64,000 bases of DNA from Symsagittifera roscoffensis (Eukaryota > Xenacoelomorpha > Acoela > Convolutidae), in assembly GCF_963678635.1 (NCBI RefSeq), contig NC_087062.1, positions 62,232,386 to 62,296,385 on the forward strand, in the 5' to 3' direction. Position numbers and translations under genes: made by a program. Of this stretch, positions 45,549 to 55,730 are shown piece by piece. Below the pieces are notes generated by a model. That model did not search any database and was not told where the DNA came from. It saw only the letters and a program-made list of their open reading frames with translations. Position 1 is the first letter of the stretch, and each line of letters starts with the position of its first letter.

Positions 45549-45725
45549 TTTCCGTTCCTGTTGAACCACTACGATAGAATCTCTGGTATAAGTTTGGTAT
45601 AATATAGCTTTCAAGAGAATTAATTGAAATGATTTGCAGTGGAGTTGCCATCGTTGAAAATTTTGTATTGACTGATTTTGAGAGATTGAATAAAAATAGT
45701 GAGTAGATTTAGTTTGACCTACCAC

Positions 45726-46356
45726 TTTTAGTTTTTTTATTGCTGGTGGTCTAAGATTTAGACAGTTACCATAAATCTGGTTTTGTGAAATTTTAATATG
45801 TTTTCAGGGCTTTTGCAATTAAAGTAGAAATGTGAACGCTTTGAAAATCTTTACTTCAAAGAAACAGCATGGCGCCTTTTTATGATACCCAAAGCACAAA
45901 ATGACAGAAATTTTACACTTCAAAGAGATAATATGCATGCCGCCAGGGTAAAAACGTTGAGTTTTATGAGCTAAAACGGGAATTTGCCAGACAGATGCAA
46001 GCTATTGCTATCTCTACTTCAAATAGAGTGCATGACGCCTTTTTTTATGTCCCCCGGACGAGGGGCTTTAAAGGTCTCCACTTCAAAGTGAGTACATGTA
46101 TGCCGACAGGTAACATTAACTGAGATTTATGACCCTTTCAAGTGCTTTCCAGACAGAAATGACAGATGCAATAAACACGCTTTTATCTTATACAAATCCA
46201 ATTGCAAAAACTAATTAAATTCTCCCGCTATAGGCTGAAGGGGCGCCATAAAAGTAAATCCACAGATATTTGTTTATCTTCTATCCAATTCATTATTCAT
46301 TTCACTCTATCATAAAACAGTTGAACCAATAAGTCACTACCGTTACCACCACCACT
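45726..46356. promoter_or_regulatory. divergent promoter region with duplicated motif pair
   Basis: The region between the - strand unknown gene and the + strand PC4-like gene. The word ACTTCAAAG followed by CATG(C/G)CGCC-like sequence occurs four times, at 45852, 45917, 46016 and 46080. The spacing alternates (65, 99, 64), which is a duplicated pair with a period of about 164 bp. Each second member is followed by CCAGACAGA and ACAGATGCAA. A TATA-like CATAAAAGT lies at about 46249, 105 bp before the PC4-like ATG. Confidence 0.6.
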
Positions 46357-46668
46357 ATGTACTCGTCGCTAGAAAATGATACAGACTTTTACGATGATTT
46401 TCAAGATATATCTTCCGGAGAAAAACGCATTGTACGAGTTGGAACGAAAACTTTTGACAAAACGGGTACATATATCACAGTTAAGTTAAATAAAAAGAAT
46501 GAAGATGGTGTATTTAAATGTTATCAAGCAGTGACCTTAACGACAAGAGAATTTGATTGTTTGGCAGATAATTATTCAAAGATTAAAAAATTGGTTAAAA
46601 AACAAACTGGTGAAAAGACTTCATCTTCTTCCTCCTCCTCCTCATCCTCCTCAGCTGTAAATGATTAA
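46357..46668 (+). CDS. PC4/p15-like small protein
   Basis: 103 codons from ATG to TAA. After an acidic start (SLENDTDFYDDFQD) comes GEKRIVRVGTKTFDKTG, TYITVKLNKKNEDG and AVTLTTREFDCLADNYSKI, ending in a serine run. This order of short strands, a Lys-rich turn and a final helix starting L-T-x-x-E-F resembles the PC4/p15 single-strand DNA-binding domain. PC4 binds ssDNA and acts in transcription and replication, a plausible job beside a protein-primed polymerase. The assignment is by pattern only. The frame stays open for 40 codons after the TAA (to 46791), with a basic and acidic tail-like sequence, so the TAA may be a nonsense mutation. Confidence 0.55.
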   Translation: MYSSLENDTDFYDDFQDISSGEKRIVRVGTKTFDKTGTYITVKLNKKNEDGVFKCYQAVTLTTREFDCLADNYSKIKKLVKKQTGEKTSSSSSSSSSSSAVND

Positions 46669-46834
46669 CATCATAAAAGACGATACACGTCAAAACGATC
46701 AGTCCGTCCCGAAAAAGAATGTGCTGAAAGTGGCGATGAAAACGATGCGGATGATGAATACTCGAATAATAAAAAGTGTAGAGTTGCCTGAAACAGAAAA
46801 AAAAACGTTTGAATAATTTGATTCAACCAGCAGA

Positions 46835-47470
46835 ATGGTTGAAGCAATGTATGAGCAGTCGCCTGAATTTTTTAAAAAATTTCGAAACAATTTTAAATTT
46901 TGTATTCTGAACAACGAACCCGACGCCTCACAGCTCCCTCTAAACACAAATTTTGCATTTGCAACCCACTCAATTCAGAACGAGTCTTGCGCCCAATTGC
47001 TCGACAATGACCATCCCCACATCCATGTTCTCATCGAAGTAACCAAGGATTGTGTCGACGTAGTGAAAAATATGACCTCAACCATTTTCGTTGTACCTTG
47101 TCTACTCTCATCTTTCAAGCATCTAATATTGGGTTGCAGTAAACTTCACAAATCAGGACCCCTGATGGAAAAATTAAAAATTGCTGTCAACTACAACAAT
47201 TCTATTAACAACTCAACTGACATTGGTGGTGCTTCTCTACGAAGAAGATTGCCACAAGTTTGCTTTGCTTCACAAACTCGATCCATTCAAACTCAAACTG
47301 ATTTAATCACTAATGTAACAATTGAACGCTTCATTAATATTTTGAATGGTGATAATGCCGCCGAGTTTTCTAAAATTATTGATATCATTTTGAGTGGGTA
47401 TGGTCGTTTAGAGATTGATTCAAATACTTTGTTTGTTAAATTTATAATGGAAAAGAAATTTAAATTCTGA
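46835..47470 (+). CDS. Polinton protein with HUH-like motif, unknown function
   Basis: 211 codons with Asn/Ser-rich composition, intact from ATG to TGA. The only striking motif is DHPHIHVLIEV (residues 59-69), which has the His-hydrophobic-His core and hydrophobic strand seen in HUH replication-initiator endonucleases. No convincing catalytic Tyr-x-x-Lys motif follows, and the rest (TIFVVPCLLSSFKHL, then an Asn-rich linker) is not recognised. A degenerate nuclease domain or a coincidence are both possible. It lies 3' of the PC4-like gene in the same orientation and converges with the protease gene. Confidence 0.5.
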   Translation: MVEAMYEQSPEFFKKFRNNFKFCILNNEPDASQLPLNTNFAFATHSIQNESCAQLLDNDHPHIHVLIEVTKDCVDVVKNMTSTIFVVPCLLSSFKHLILGCSKLHKSGPLMEKLKIAVNYNNSINNSTDIGGASLRRRLPQVCFASQTRSIQTQTDLITNVTIERFINILNGDNAAEFSKIIDIILSGYGRLEIDSNTLFVKFIMEKKFKF

Positions 47471-47584
47471 AAACGAATTTTAGAGCCTGCGATAACGCCA
47501 GAGGCAAGTGTTCTAGCAACCATAAAACATGTTTTTTTTTAAATAAATTATAAATCATTAAAGAAATGCATCAGTATCACAAAG

Positions 47585-48023
47585 TTATAACATCATATGT
47601 TTAGCAAAACGCATCATGTCATGGTCGTTAACCTTGAAACCTATAGGAAATTTGGATGAAATTATAACATGAGCAACATAAATACAATAAAGTCCGCACA
47701 AGACCGAGTTAGCTGATTGGATTGGCTTATTCATCAGTATTTGGTTTCCCTCGTGGATAGAACGTCTCATTTTTTTGTATACATGTGGATAGTTGTGTAG
47801 GCTTCGTTCAAGAGGATCTGCAAAAAAGATTTGACCACCAGCTTGAGCAAACAGTAACCAATGAGTTCCTGGCTGGTCTGAGTTTGATGCGTTTACTATC
47901 ATGAAAGTATTGTCACGTTTCAATATTGTATTAAATGCTAAGTTAGCGGGAAAAATGCCGAAAAAATCGATGTTTCAAATGCTTGCATCGGTGAAAAAGC
48001 TCAGTAATCTGTAAATTGTCCAT
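47585..48023 (-). CDS. adenain-like cysteine protease (Polinton PRO), one frameshift
   Basis: The open frame of 112 codons ending at 47585 has GTHWLLF (H21), FFADPL (D36), Q69 in PIQSANS and C76 in LCGLYCIYVAH. The Gln-to-Cys distance of 7 equals that of adenovirus protease, and the order His-Asp-Gln-Cys fits the C5/C48 family. In Polintons this enzyme is thought to mature capsid proteins. The frame is open upstream of its first ATG. A likely true start (ATG 48021-48023, MDNLQITELF) is in another frame, so a one-base shift must lie between about 47945 and 47985. It sits just downstream of the capsid-like gene on the same strand. Confidence 0.85.
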
Positions 48024-48036
48024 TTTTTTCACCGAG

Positions 48037-49386
48037 TCAACTCATTAGAGTGTTTTTAGCTATTTTTCTATCGGAACGCACGTAAACTGTTGATGCACGC
48101 TGTCTCATGAAAAGTAACTCTACATTTTCCTCCAGCGGTGCATCAAACTTCAGTTCTACTGAAATGGTGCAATTGGTCAATTCAGGATGAATAAAGTCAT
48201 TTGAAGCCTCCTGAGTAGATGTGAGATCAAATGCCATAATATAATGATTGTGATAATTAGCCAAACTGATTCCATGACTATTGTTGAAAACAAAGTCTAG
48301 AGCTTCCAATGTGTTATAGTATATTCTTTTGTTATCAGTCGTTGACACAGGAGTTCCTGCAATGGGCAGACCGTTTCGGTAAACAATGATTTCATTCAGC
48401 TGAAACTTTTGATAATGAAACGGGTTTGTTCGGTTAGTTCCCAGGTATGCTGTATTCGAGCTCATTGCTAAAATCATTCGACGAACTGGCTCTTTGGCAA
48501 AAACGTCTTCTTGTCGCCAGCTTTGGACACCAGTTGTGGCCAAAAAAGTTCTCGGTAAAACTTCAATATAATTGTATATTGCGGGTGTTTTCAACAGAGT
48601 TTTTTCTATCGACGATAGCACAAAATCGGTTACTGTCATTTTGCGCACATATAGGTTAGCCTCAGTGATTTCAACACGGTAATGTTTATCTCTATGCTCA
48701 GACATGATAACAAAGTCATTAGGAGATCGTCTCAGAGAAAGTCTTATTGTAACACCGCTGATAAGATGTTTGTCACATGATAAAAAATCACAAGCAATTT
48801 TACCAAATAAACGGAATTCGGTTGATGCAGCTACGATTCGTTTACGTTCAGCGACATCTTCAGCTCGCCCATTAGCAACATCAATACCTGATGGATTATC
48901 TTCATAATAATAACCTTGACAAGCAAGCCATGTTTTCTTTGCATCATTACCATGTGAAAATTCGGTCTCAATGAAACTCTTATGGGCAAAATTGGCATTG
49001 GTTGTTGAAATTTTTTCTCCATTCAAGGACATTGTGCATTCGGAAAATAAAGATGAAAGTGGATTGTTAACCAAATATGGGGTATCTCGTTGTGCTGCCT
49101 CTGTAGCATGAGTTCGCAGTACATTACCATTATTTTGAACAACGCGTGCTACAATCTCCAAGCGAGTTCGTTGAAGATCGATAAAGTTGTTTCTATCTCC
49201 TAAAACTTCAAATTCGAGCATAGGACCATCAGGCGAATAAGATGGACCAATTTTTTGAGTGAACGCATTTTCAAATGTAACGAGTAGAGGAGGCTTTTCA
49301 AATAAATCTAATGAGCTGTGAGTTGCTTCAGTTGGCAGTAAATTAGAAATGATTTCGTACTTTGGTGAAAAAGTTGGAGCGACTTC
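48037..49386 (-). CDS. F54H12.2-like protein, candidate Polinton capsid protein
   Basis: About 449 codons are open from the stop at 49387 to 48037; the first in-frame ATG is at 49221. The upstream part is conserved in type: HSSLDLFEKPP and FTQKIGPSYSPDG precede MLEFEVLG and NFIDLQRTRLEI. This is the beginning seen in the family called F54H12.2-like, common in Polinton-type elements of invertebrates. So the true start is upstream of 49221 but no ATG is left there. The predicted protein is rich in beta strands with no enzymatic motif, which suits a jelly-roll capsid protein; this role is inferred. Neighbours (basic core-like protein upstream, protease downstream) support a virion module. Confidence 0.75.
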   Translation of the reverse strand, partial: EVAPTFSPKYEIISNLLPTEATHSSLDLFEKPPLLVTFENAFTQKIGPSYSPDGPMLEFEVLGDRNNFIDLQRTRLEIVARVVQNNGNVLRTHATEAAQRDTPYLVNNPLSSLFSECTMSLNGEKISTTNANFAHKSFIETEFSHGNDAKKTWLACQGYYYEDNPSGIDVANGRAEDVAERKRIVAASTEFRLFGKIACDFLSCDKHLISGVTIRLSLRRSPNDFVIMSEHRDKHYRVEITEANLYVRKMTVTDFVLSSIEKTLLKTPAIYNYIEVLPRTFLATTGVQSWRQEDVFAKEPVRRMILAMSSNTAYLGTNRTNPFHYQKFQLNEIIVYRNGLPIAGTPVSTTDNKRIYYNTLEALDFVFNNSHGISLANYHNHYIMAFDLTSTQEASNDFIHPELTNCTISVELKFDAPLEENVELLFMRQRASTVYVRSDRKIAKNTLMS

Positions 49387-49624
49387 TCAGTGGGGTTCGT
49401 TTCTTTGGAATGAGAGCTTTTGTTTTTCTTTTTCTTGTTGTTGTTGCTGTCTTCCGTTTTCTGCTCATATGGGATTTACTGCGTCCAGCTCCAACTTGTT
49501 TTTTGATTGTGTTTTTTACTGTGTTTTTCAAGTCTTGTTTGGGCGTTTTCTTCCTGGTTGCTATGTCTATTAATTCGGGTGCTGCTTGAACAAGTAATTC
49601 TTTTCCAATACGTTTTGCTGCTGG
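49343..49624 (-). CDS. basic core-like protein, N-terminus lost in gap
   Basis: The open frame from the gap edge to TAA at 49343 encodes PAAKRIGKELLVQAAPELID, then a Lys/Arg-rich second half with SRKRKTATTTRKRKT. Small basic proteins with a Gly/Lys helix and Arg-rich tail sit next to F54H12.2-like genes in related elements and recall adenovirus core peptides. A role in packing DNA is inferred. The stop overlaps the open region upstream of the capsid-like gene by about 44 nt. Translation across the Ns is meaningless. Confidence 0.6.
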   Translation of the reverse strand, partial: PAAKRIGKELLVQAAPELIDIATRKKTPKQDLKNTVKNTIKKQVGAGRSKSHMSRKRKTATTTRKRKTKALIPKKRTPLRSRSNFFTKVRNHF

Positions 49625-49824
49625 NNNNNNNNNNNNNNNNNNNNNNNNNNNNNNNNNNNNNNNNNNNNNNNNNNNNNNNNNNNNNNNNNNNNNNNNNNNN
49701 NNNNNNNNNNNNNNNNNNNNNNNNNNNNNNNNNNNNNNNNNNNNNNNNNNNNNNNNNNNNNNNNNNNNNNNNNNNNNNNNNNNNNNNNNNNNNNNNNNNN
49801 NNNNNNNNNNNNNNNNNNNNNNNN
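49625..49824. other. assembly gap, 200 Ns
   Basis: Exactly 200 N, so probably a scaffold gap of nominal size. The left flank is Polinton coding sequence, the right flank is the very start of a C block. Order and distance across the gap are uncertain. Confidence 0.99.
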
Positions 49825-52231
49825 CTGTAAAATTTCGATACCAGATTTGAAACTGTTGAGGGTAACCTGACAGCACACCACTATAGCGTTAAGAATATCA
49901 AGTTCCTTTACAATTTTTTTATATCTGAGTTTTCTGAAAAAAAAATAAAAATCTTACGACACGGCATATCAGGGAAACTATAGGGTTTTAAGCAGTCACT
50001 TTTGGAGACAAGGCAAGACTTGAAACCCCCGAGAGTACTCTGAGATTACGAAACCATAGAGTTGGAAATTTTAGGTTTTCTGAAGAAACAAATTGTTCAG
50101 CAGAATTTTTATAGCAAAGCAATTTTGACTGTCATTTACGGAAATAAGTGGCTCAAAACGCTTAGGACACTGAATCTTTTCAAATCCGCAGAAACGTTCT
50201 CTAAAAAGTTTATTTATTACGTCTTGGAAGTTTTACGAAACAATTAAAATCCCGAAAAATTTTCTGTCACCCGGTTGTTTTATGGATACAGCATCTTGGG
50301 ATTTAAAAAATTAACTTATTTGAACTAAAACAACCACTGGTAAAAACAGAAGCTAAATTCAGATTTCAACTTTGTTTTATATCAGTTGAATTTATGAGCC
50401 ACTCAAAACGGTTCAACAGTTTTCTGGTTTTCCTTCATTATTAACGATGTTTTGAATATAAGTTTTTCTCAACTTTCTTTGATATCTTGAACTTTACAAA
50501 CATGAAATCCTTGCAGAGTAAGAAAACTCGAGTAAGAAAACGTTGAAGATAGTAAGATGAAAAAAAAACCATACATTTTTTGCTCCAGAATAATGCTTCA
50601 AAAACGCACAGCACCGTTCTTATAAAAACGATCTTTTAAGTTTTCTAGAACTGAAATAACGAAATTCCGCAGAACCAGTTTTCTGAAGACCACATACCTT
50701 GACTCAAATCAATTAGGAATGTTTCATGATTGGTACAATCGCAGGTCACGAGCTATTTGTACCAAAATGTTAGGCAACAATTATCGCAAATCGTCCAAGT
50801 CTCTATTTTCACAAAAAACACTCGCAAAAGACGCTTAGTAAGATACTAAATTGCCATGGGTGCTGAGTAGATTGGTTGTCAATTACGAAATCAAAACATG
50901 TTTTTACGTTTTCTGTACAGCTTGCACTTCTGATGCGTTGCTTGTTTAAACATAGCTAGTTTTACTGAAAAAAAATTAGCTTCAAGTATTTTGCTTTAAA
51001 GCTCATTAAGTTCAAGAGCAATTGATGATTGACACTTTTTCAAAAATTAACCTGCCTTGAGAAAACTGGATCAATGGATACTTTTTGTTCGCTGGAATTC
51101 TCATAATTTAAACCCTCCTAGGAAACTGGAAGTCGATCAGGCTTTTTTGCGGCAATTCGGCAAATGAATTGAACAAGCGAGCCTATTAAAAAAAATTCAA
51201 TTTAGGTTATAGAAAAAAATCAATAGTCATCCACTCTTAAGTTGATTTCGACTTCAGTTGATAGTGTGAACAGGTTCGCAAAAACTGTGAACTTTTGATG
51301 CAAGATAATGGAGCAAGGAGAACTTGACCATACCAAACTGTTTGTATCAATTGCAATGGCCTGTACAAATCAAAATTGGTGACAATAGTCTGCAAACTAT
51401 CACGCCAAAAAATTGGAATTTTTGAAAGTATTTTGAGGACTTGAATTCTTTTGCAAAAAGAATTATAATGTTTTGAAATCAGCTATTCAAGCAATGAAAC
51501 TTCAAATTTTAAATTAATCATGGTGACAAAATCGATGTGCTTGAACTTGAGAAATACTGAAGAGAGCTTTTGAATAAATTGCTGGACTGATTGGTTTAGG
51601 AAAAATAGTAGTAGAAAATTGAAAATATTCTGTAGAGCGAGGTATCAAGCTGTAAAACTTTTAAAAATTTAGTTAGGGCAAGCCACTTAATAACTGGAGT
51701 TAAAAAAAATCAATTTGTCTTGATAGCTTTCATTGGCTTACAAAATGTTACGGTTTTTGAAAACAAACTATTCAGGCGATGAGAGTTAACCTATTCAGTT
51801 TGTTTTGCCCGATGAATTTGATTCGTTGAAGGTTAAAGCAAACATTTCTGCCATAAAAATAGTGAAAACTTATTAAGACTTTTGAAGCAAGATACTTCAG
51901 CGCTAGAATATTGAAAAACTTCAATTTAACTTAGTAGCTTGAATTAATGAGCTGTAATTTTTGTTTCCGCAATGAAGCTTTGACAGATTCAAGGTTCTTT
52001 TCATGGCGCGAAATGATTCGCAAACATTCGCTTTAATAAATTTTGATACAAGAACTGATTAATTTAAAGTCAAGTACTTAAATGCGTGGCACATATCTCA
52101 TCATGTTCAAGTGTCCTAATCATTATCTTTTTCAACGTTTAAGCTCGACCTAACACGCCAAGTTTAAGCTATCTTCTAAGTTTTGGCTATTACTGAATAT
52201 GTTAAGCAGAGTTGATCCGGCCGTATGAAGT
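49825..52231. repeat. large duplicated block C, copy 2
   Basis: Starts at the gap edge with CTGTAAAATTTCGATACCAG and ends CCGGCCGTATGAAGTA. It is closer to C3 than to C1 at several places (for example both lack about 20 bp near 32360). It is followed directly by B2 rather than D. No coding sequence. Confidence 0.85.
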
Positions 52232-52240
52232 AAATTGTCA

Positions 52241-55073
52241 AGTTTTAGTATGACTCATCATTATTTTTTTCTGGCAATTTTTTGGCCCGAAATCAACTTT
52301 TAAGATTTTTTAAACTTTTTGCATTGAAAGGAGTCTACTAATCTCTGCAATCAAAATTCAGGGAAATTGAGTGCTGCAAAACCGACAGAACGGAAGTGTT
52401 TTTTTTTTAATCCAATTGTCACAAGTCTAAGTCTTAAACTTTGTGCTATGCCATGACAATTCAGTTAACCCAATTTATTTGTTGTACCTGATTTTGCCAA
52501 AAACAAGTGTTTACTTAAAAAATCTAAACCGCGAATAACCTCAAAAATTGACAAATCGAGAAAAAAATGGTTTTTTTTCTTTAGTATTGCCTGTATTGGC
52601 ACTTGTATACTTGTTCGATTCTGTGAGAAAACTAGTTTAGATTAAACCGCAGTGCGGTTTAATGATCATTTCTACACCATAATCAAATTATGGTGTAGAA
52701 GTGAATGAAATGCGCAGATATACAAAAAAAAATGTCTTCAAACTCGATGGTTGCAGTTGAATCATATTTGAAGACAAATTTGCCCGCTTTTTAAAGAATC
52801 ACTGATGCAAAAAAAAATTTAAATTGAGAACCCAAAACTTAAATGCGGCAATCAACTGTTATTCTCGGTCCAGTGACCAAAACTAGCAAGAAACTATGAT
52901 AAAATAGGCTCCATTTTTACATGAAGCTGGATAATTATTCCAAAAAAAAATAAACATTATACGAAAAAAAATCTTGGTTTTTTTTTCAGTATACAAGGGA
53001 AAATTGCGAAGCAATAAAGTGCTGTAACATTATAGGCTCTGAATTTATTTTTTGCTACAGTTTTACTACAACATTTTGATTGAACCTGAAAAACTTGCAG
53101 TCTAACCAAGTTTAAAGTTTTTATTGAGTTACAGATTTTCACTCAAAGAGTGAAACACCTAAAGTTCAATTGAAAAAAGAATAACTCGGAAGAAATTAGT
53201 TTTTTTTTTGTATTTTGTAGTACCTTGTTTTGATTTTTAGTTTGGTTTTGACAAATGATAGGAAACAAGACTCGATAACAACCTCCGAAAAATGACAAAC
53301 TAAAACAAGGATAGGCGGTAACTGCGCAAGTAGCACAGAACGTTCTGACCACAGTTTTAAAAAGGTTTTCTCAAGTTGGTGTCGTTTTTTTTTGCTTTTT
53401 TTCAGAATCTGGACAAAAATTAGAGCTTAGGTATTTTTGAGAGTCATGTCATAGTAAATTAGGTCAATCGGAAAAAAAATTAGAAAAAGTTCAAAAACTT
53501 TTTCAAATTTTTTGCGGAAATTTTCTTCATGTTCAAGTTTTTGATTCCCAAATTTGTGCTGAAAACGGCTCAAATAAAGCTTAAATGAGCTATTACAATT
53601 GCTACCTACTTAACTAATTAGTTCTAATTAGCTCGAAATTAGACCAAAAACCGAAAATATCCAACCGATTTTTCTCTACACTATTTTCTCTAAACTTTTA
53701 GAAATACTTTAATGTCGTTCAAATCACGATTGAAAGTTCTTCAATATGATATATAACTCAAAACTGTCCAATGGTTATTTGTTGTAGCTGATTTTGCGTG
53801 GAAAACAAAAAGAAAAAAAAACAAAACACACCTGAATACAACTTTAACTAATATTTGACTGAAAACATCAACATTAGTGAAACTTACAGAAAACAATTGA
53901 ATTATGCCACCAAAACTAGGATAGTTGAAGAAGCTATATTTCTCCAAAATTACAAACTCAAGTCTTATTTTTCATTGAAAAACGATAGTTTATATGCTTA
54001 TCTTCACATGAGCTTAACAAGTCACGTCCAAATAAGGCACGATTTAACAGAAAAGTTTTGAATACATTTGAAAATACTGAAAAACGATAAGTACTGAAAC
54101 TGAAACGTGCATCGTTTGCTCAGACAAATCTTATTAATTTCGAGTTGGATTTGTTTAAGTTGATAAAAATTGTGCAATCGAAGTTGAGGTGATTTTCGTT
54201 TTGAAAAACTTACAACTAAGTGGTTTCAGCATAGATATAATGATATAAATTTGATTGCAATTAAATTATCTGAAAATTTAGTTATGAAATTTTTGCTAAT
54301 TATTTTCTAGAATTAGAAAATCTTAATAATGAATGGTTGACTGAATTAACAAAAAATGTGAAACTATCAAATTATCTACTGAATAAGAAAATCTGAATGG
54401 CGTTTTTGCAAAAAAAAGTTTGTAGAAAAAAATTAGTAGCTACATAGCATCAATTTGCCTAAAATTTTAATTTTGTATAGACAAAGCAATCGCTCAAAGC
54501 TTTTTTTTGTTGTCATAAATAATTAGATCAAACAGTTTTTTTTTAGACAAAAAGCATATGAAAATTTTCAGTTTTCAAACTTTGACAAAAACTGAATTCA
54601 CATATTCGAACCATAATTACTAAGGTGGCTACCTGCTGATCTGCATAAGTCAAACATTCGACCAAAAGATTTTTTTCATTAAACCGACAATAAAGAAGTA
54701 AGTTTTTCATGTAGGTCGATGTTTAGAGCAGGAAGAAAAAATTATATATAGAGCTTGACTTAATGAACAGTAAAATATGAGAGAAATATTTTTGTTAATT
54801 GTTGGATACTTTCTGTTTAAAGCATCACTTTTTGGTTGTTGTTTTTTGTCTTTATCAAAAAATTGAAGAGAAAATTTTCTTCTCAGTTGATTGCACTCGT
54901 TGATTTCAATCACTTGATTACAATTTTATATGTGAAATTGTGATGTGAAATTTTATCTTGCCACTCTTCGTGAACTCTTCCTGTACTTTGCATAATTTTT
55001 TGATAAAAGAGTGTCCTGCTTTTAAAATGAGAAGTTGTTGAATTTAAGCTAACAATTTTGTTCATGTTAGACA
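52241..55073. repeat. large duplicated block B, copy 2 (SINE-free)
   Basis: Aligns with 23289-26847. It lacks the 651-bp SINE insertion and thus gives the empty site at about 53620. It contains a 17-bp perfect palindrome-like CTACACCATAAT ... ATTATGGTGTAG near 52671-52698 that B1 lacks. Confidence 0.85.
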
Positions 55074-55730
55074 GGCGGTTACCTCAAAAAATTTTTTATA
55101 TAGTCTCAGAAACAAACAGAAAGAGCAATCAGACGCATAAAGTCTAATTCTGCAACTGCTGAAAGTACCTTACTATCAGCCAAGCAATAGGTCAATAGTT
55201 TAAATTTTTTAGAATTATTTTGTTTGAACCATAAAATTTTTCAAAAACGCCATATCTCAAAAATTCTATAGCTCGAATAATAAAATGCATTAAGCAGTCT
55301 CATTTATAAGCCAGACATGAACTTCCTGCAATTAATTTCACAGCCTTCGACAATTGAGTTGAAAATATCAAACCAAGTGTTTTTTTTTGAAAACGTTTGA
55401 AAAAACGTTAAAAAAACCTGCATATCCTTGAAACTTAAAACTTTTGAGCGACCTTTTTTCAGAGTCCACTTTTTAGTGTATCCTGATAACTCCTCGCCAT
55501 AAGATTAAAAATTTTGAGTTTGATTAGTTTTTTTTCAATTGATTTTTTTTAAATTTAAAAAGCAGAAGAAACGCAATAATTCAAACTCAAAAGTAATTGA
55601 GCTGGAGAGAAGAATGAAAACTTAATTTTGTATCAGGAGGGCAGGCACTCTAACAAAGTGTTGAGTTAGAGTCCCTTAGGTTTTTTCAAGTCTGTTTTCT
55701 GAAAACAAAAACTTAAAAAATCATAGGAAA
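55074..55730. other. spacer between B2 and C3, diverged repeats
   Basis: Contains the words CGCCATATCTCAAAAATTCT, AAGCAGTCTCATTTATA and CATATCCTTGAAAC, related to the repeats at 21830-22260. No gene. Confidence 0.5.

Larger units (their letters stand above)
37857..49624. mobile_element. Polinton/Maverick element, left end to assembly gap
   Basis: The left end is placed at 37863: homology with block D2 stops after CAGATG and the next bases are AGTAGTATTG. Polinton termini are known to begin with AG. CAGATG (37857-37862) would be one copy of a 6-bp target duplication. The element carries protein-primed polymerase B, adenain-like protease, an F54H12.2-like protein and small proteins, a set known from animal Polintons and related virus-like elements. 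Integrase, FtsK/HerA-type ATPase and the right terminal repeat are absent before the 200-N gap. Several frames are broken by single-base shifts. Confidence 0.85.

Noticed and set aside
49343-49881. ORFs running through the N gap
   Set aside because: Ns were translated as X. Only sequence left of 49625 is real for the basic protein; frames right of the gap belong to block C.
24251-53352. ORF shared by blocks B1 (24251-24475) and B2 (53143-53352)
   Set aside because: Conservation is no higher than in the neighbouring noncoding DNA, with indels changing its N-terminal part; no domain recognised.
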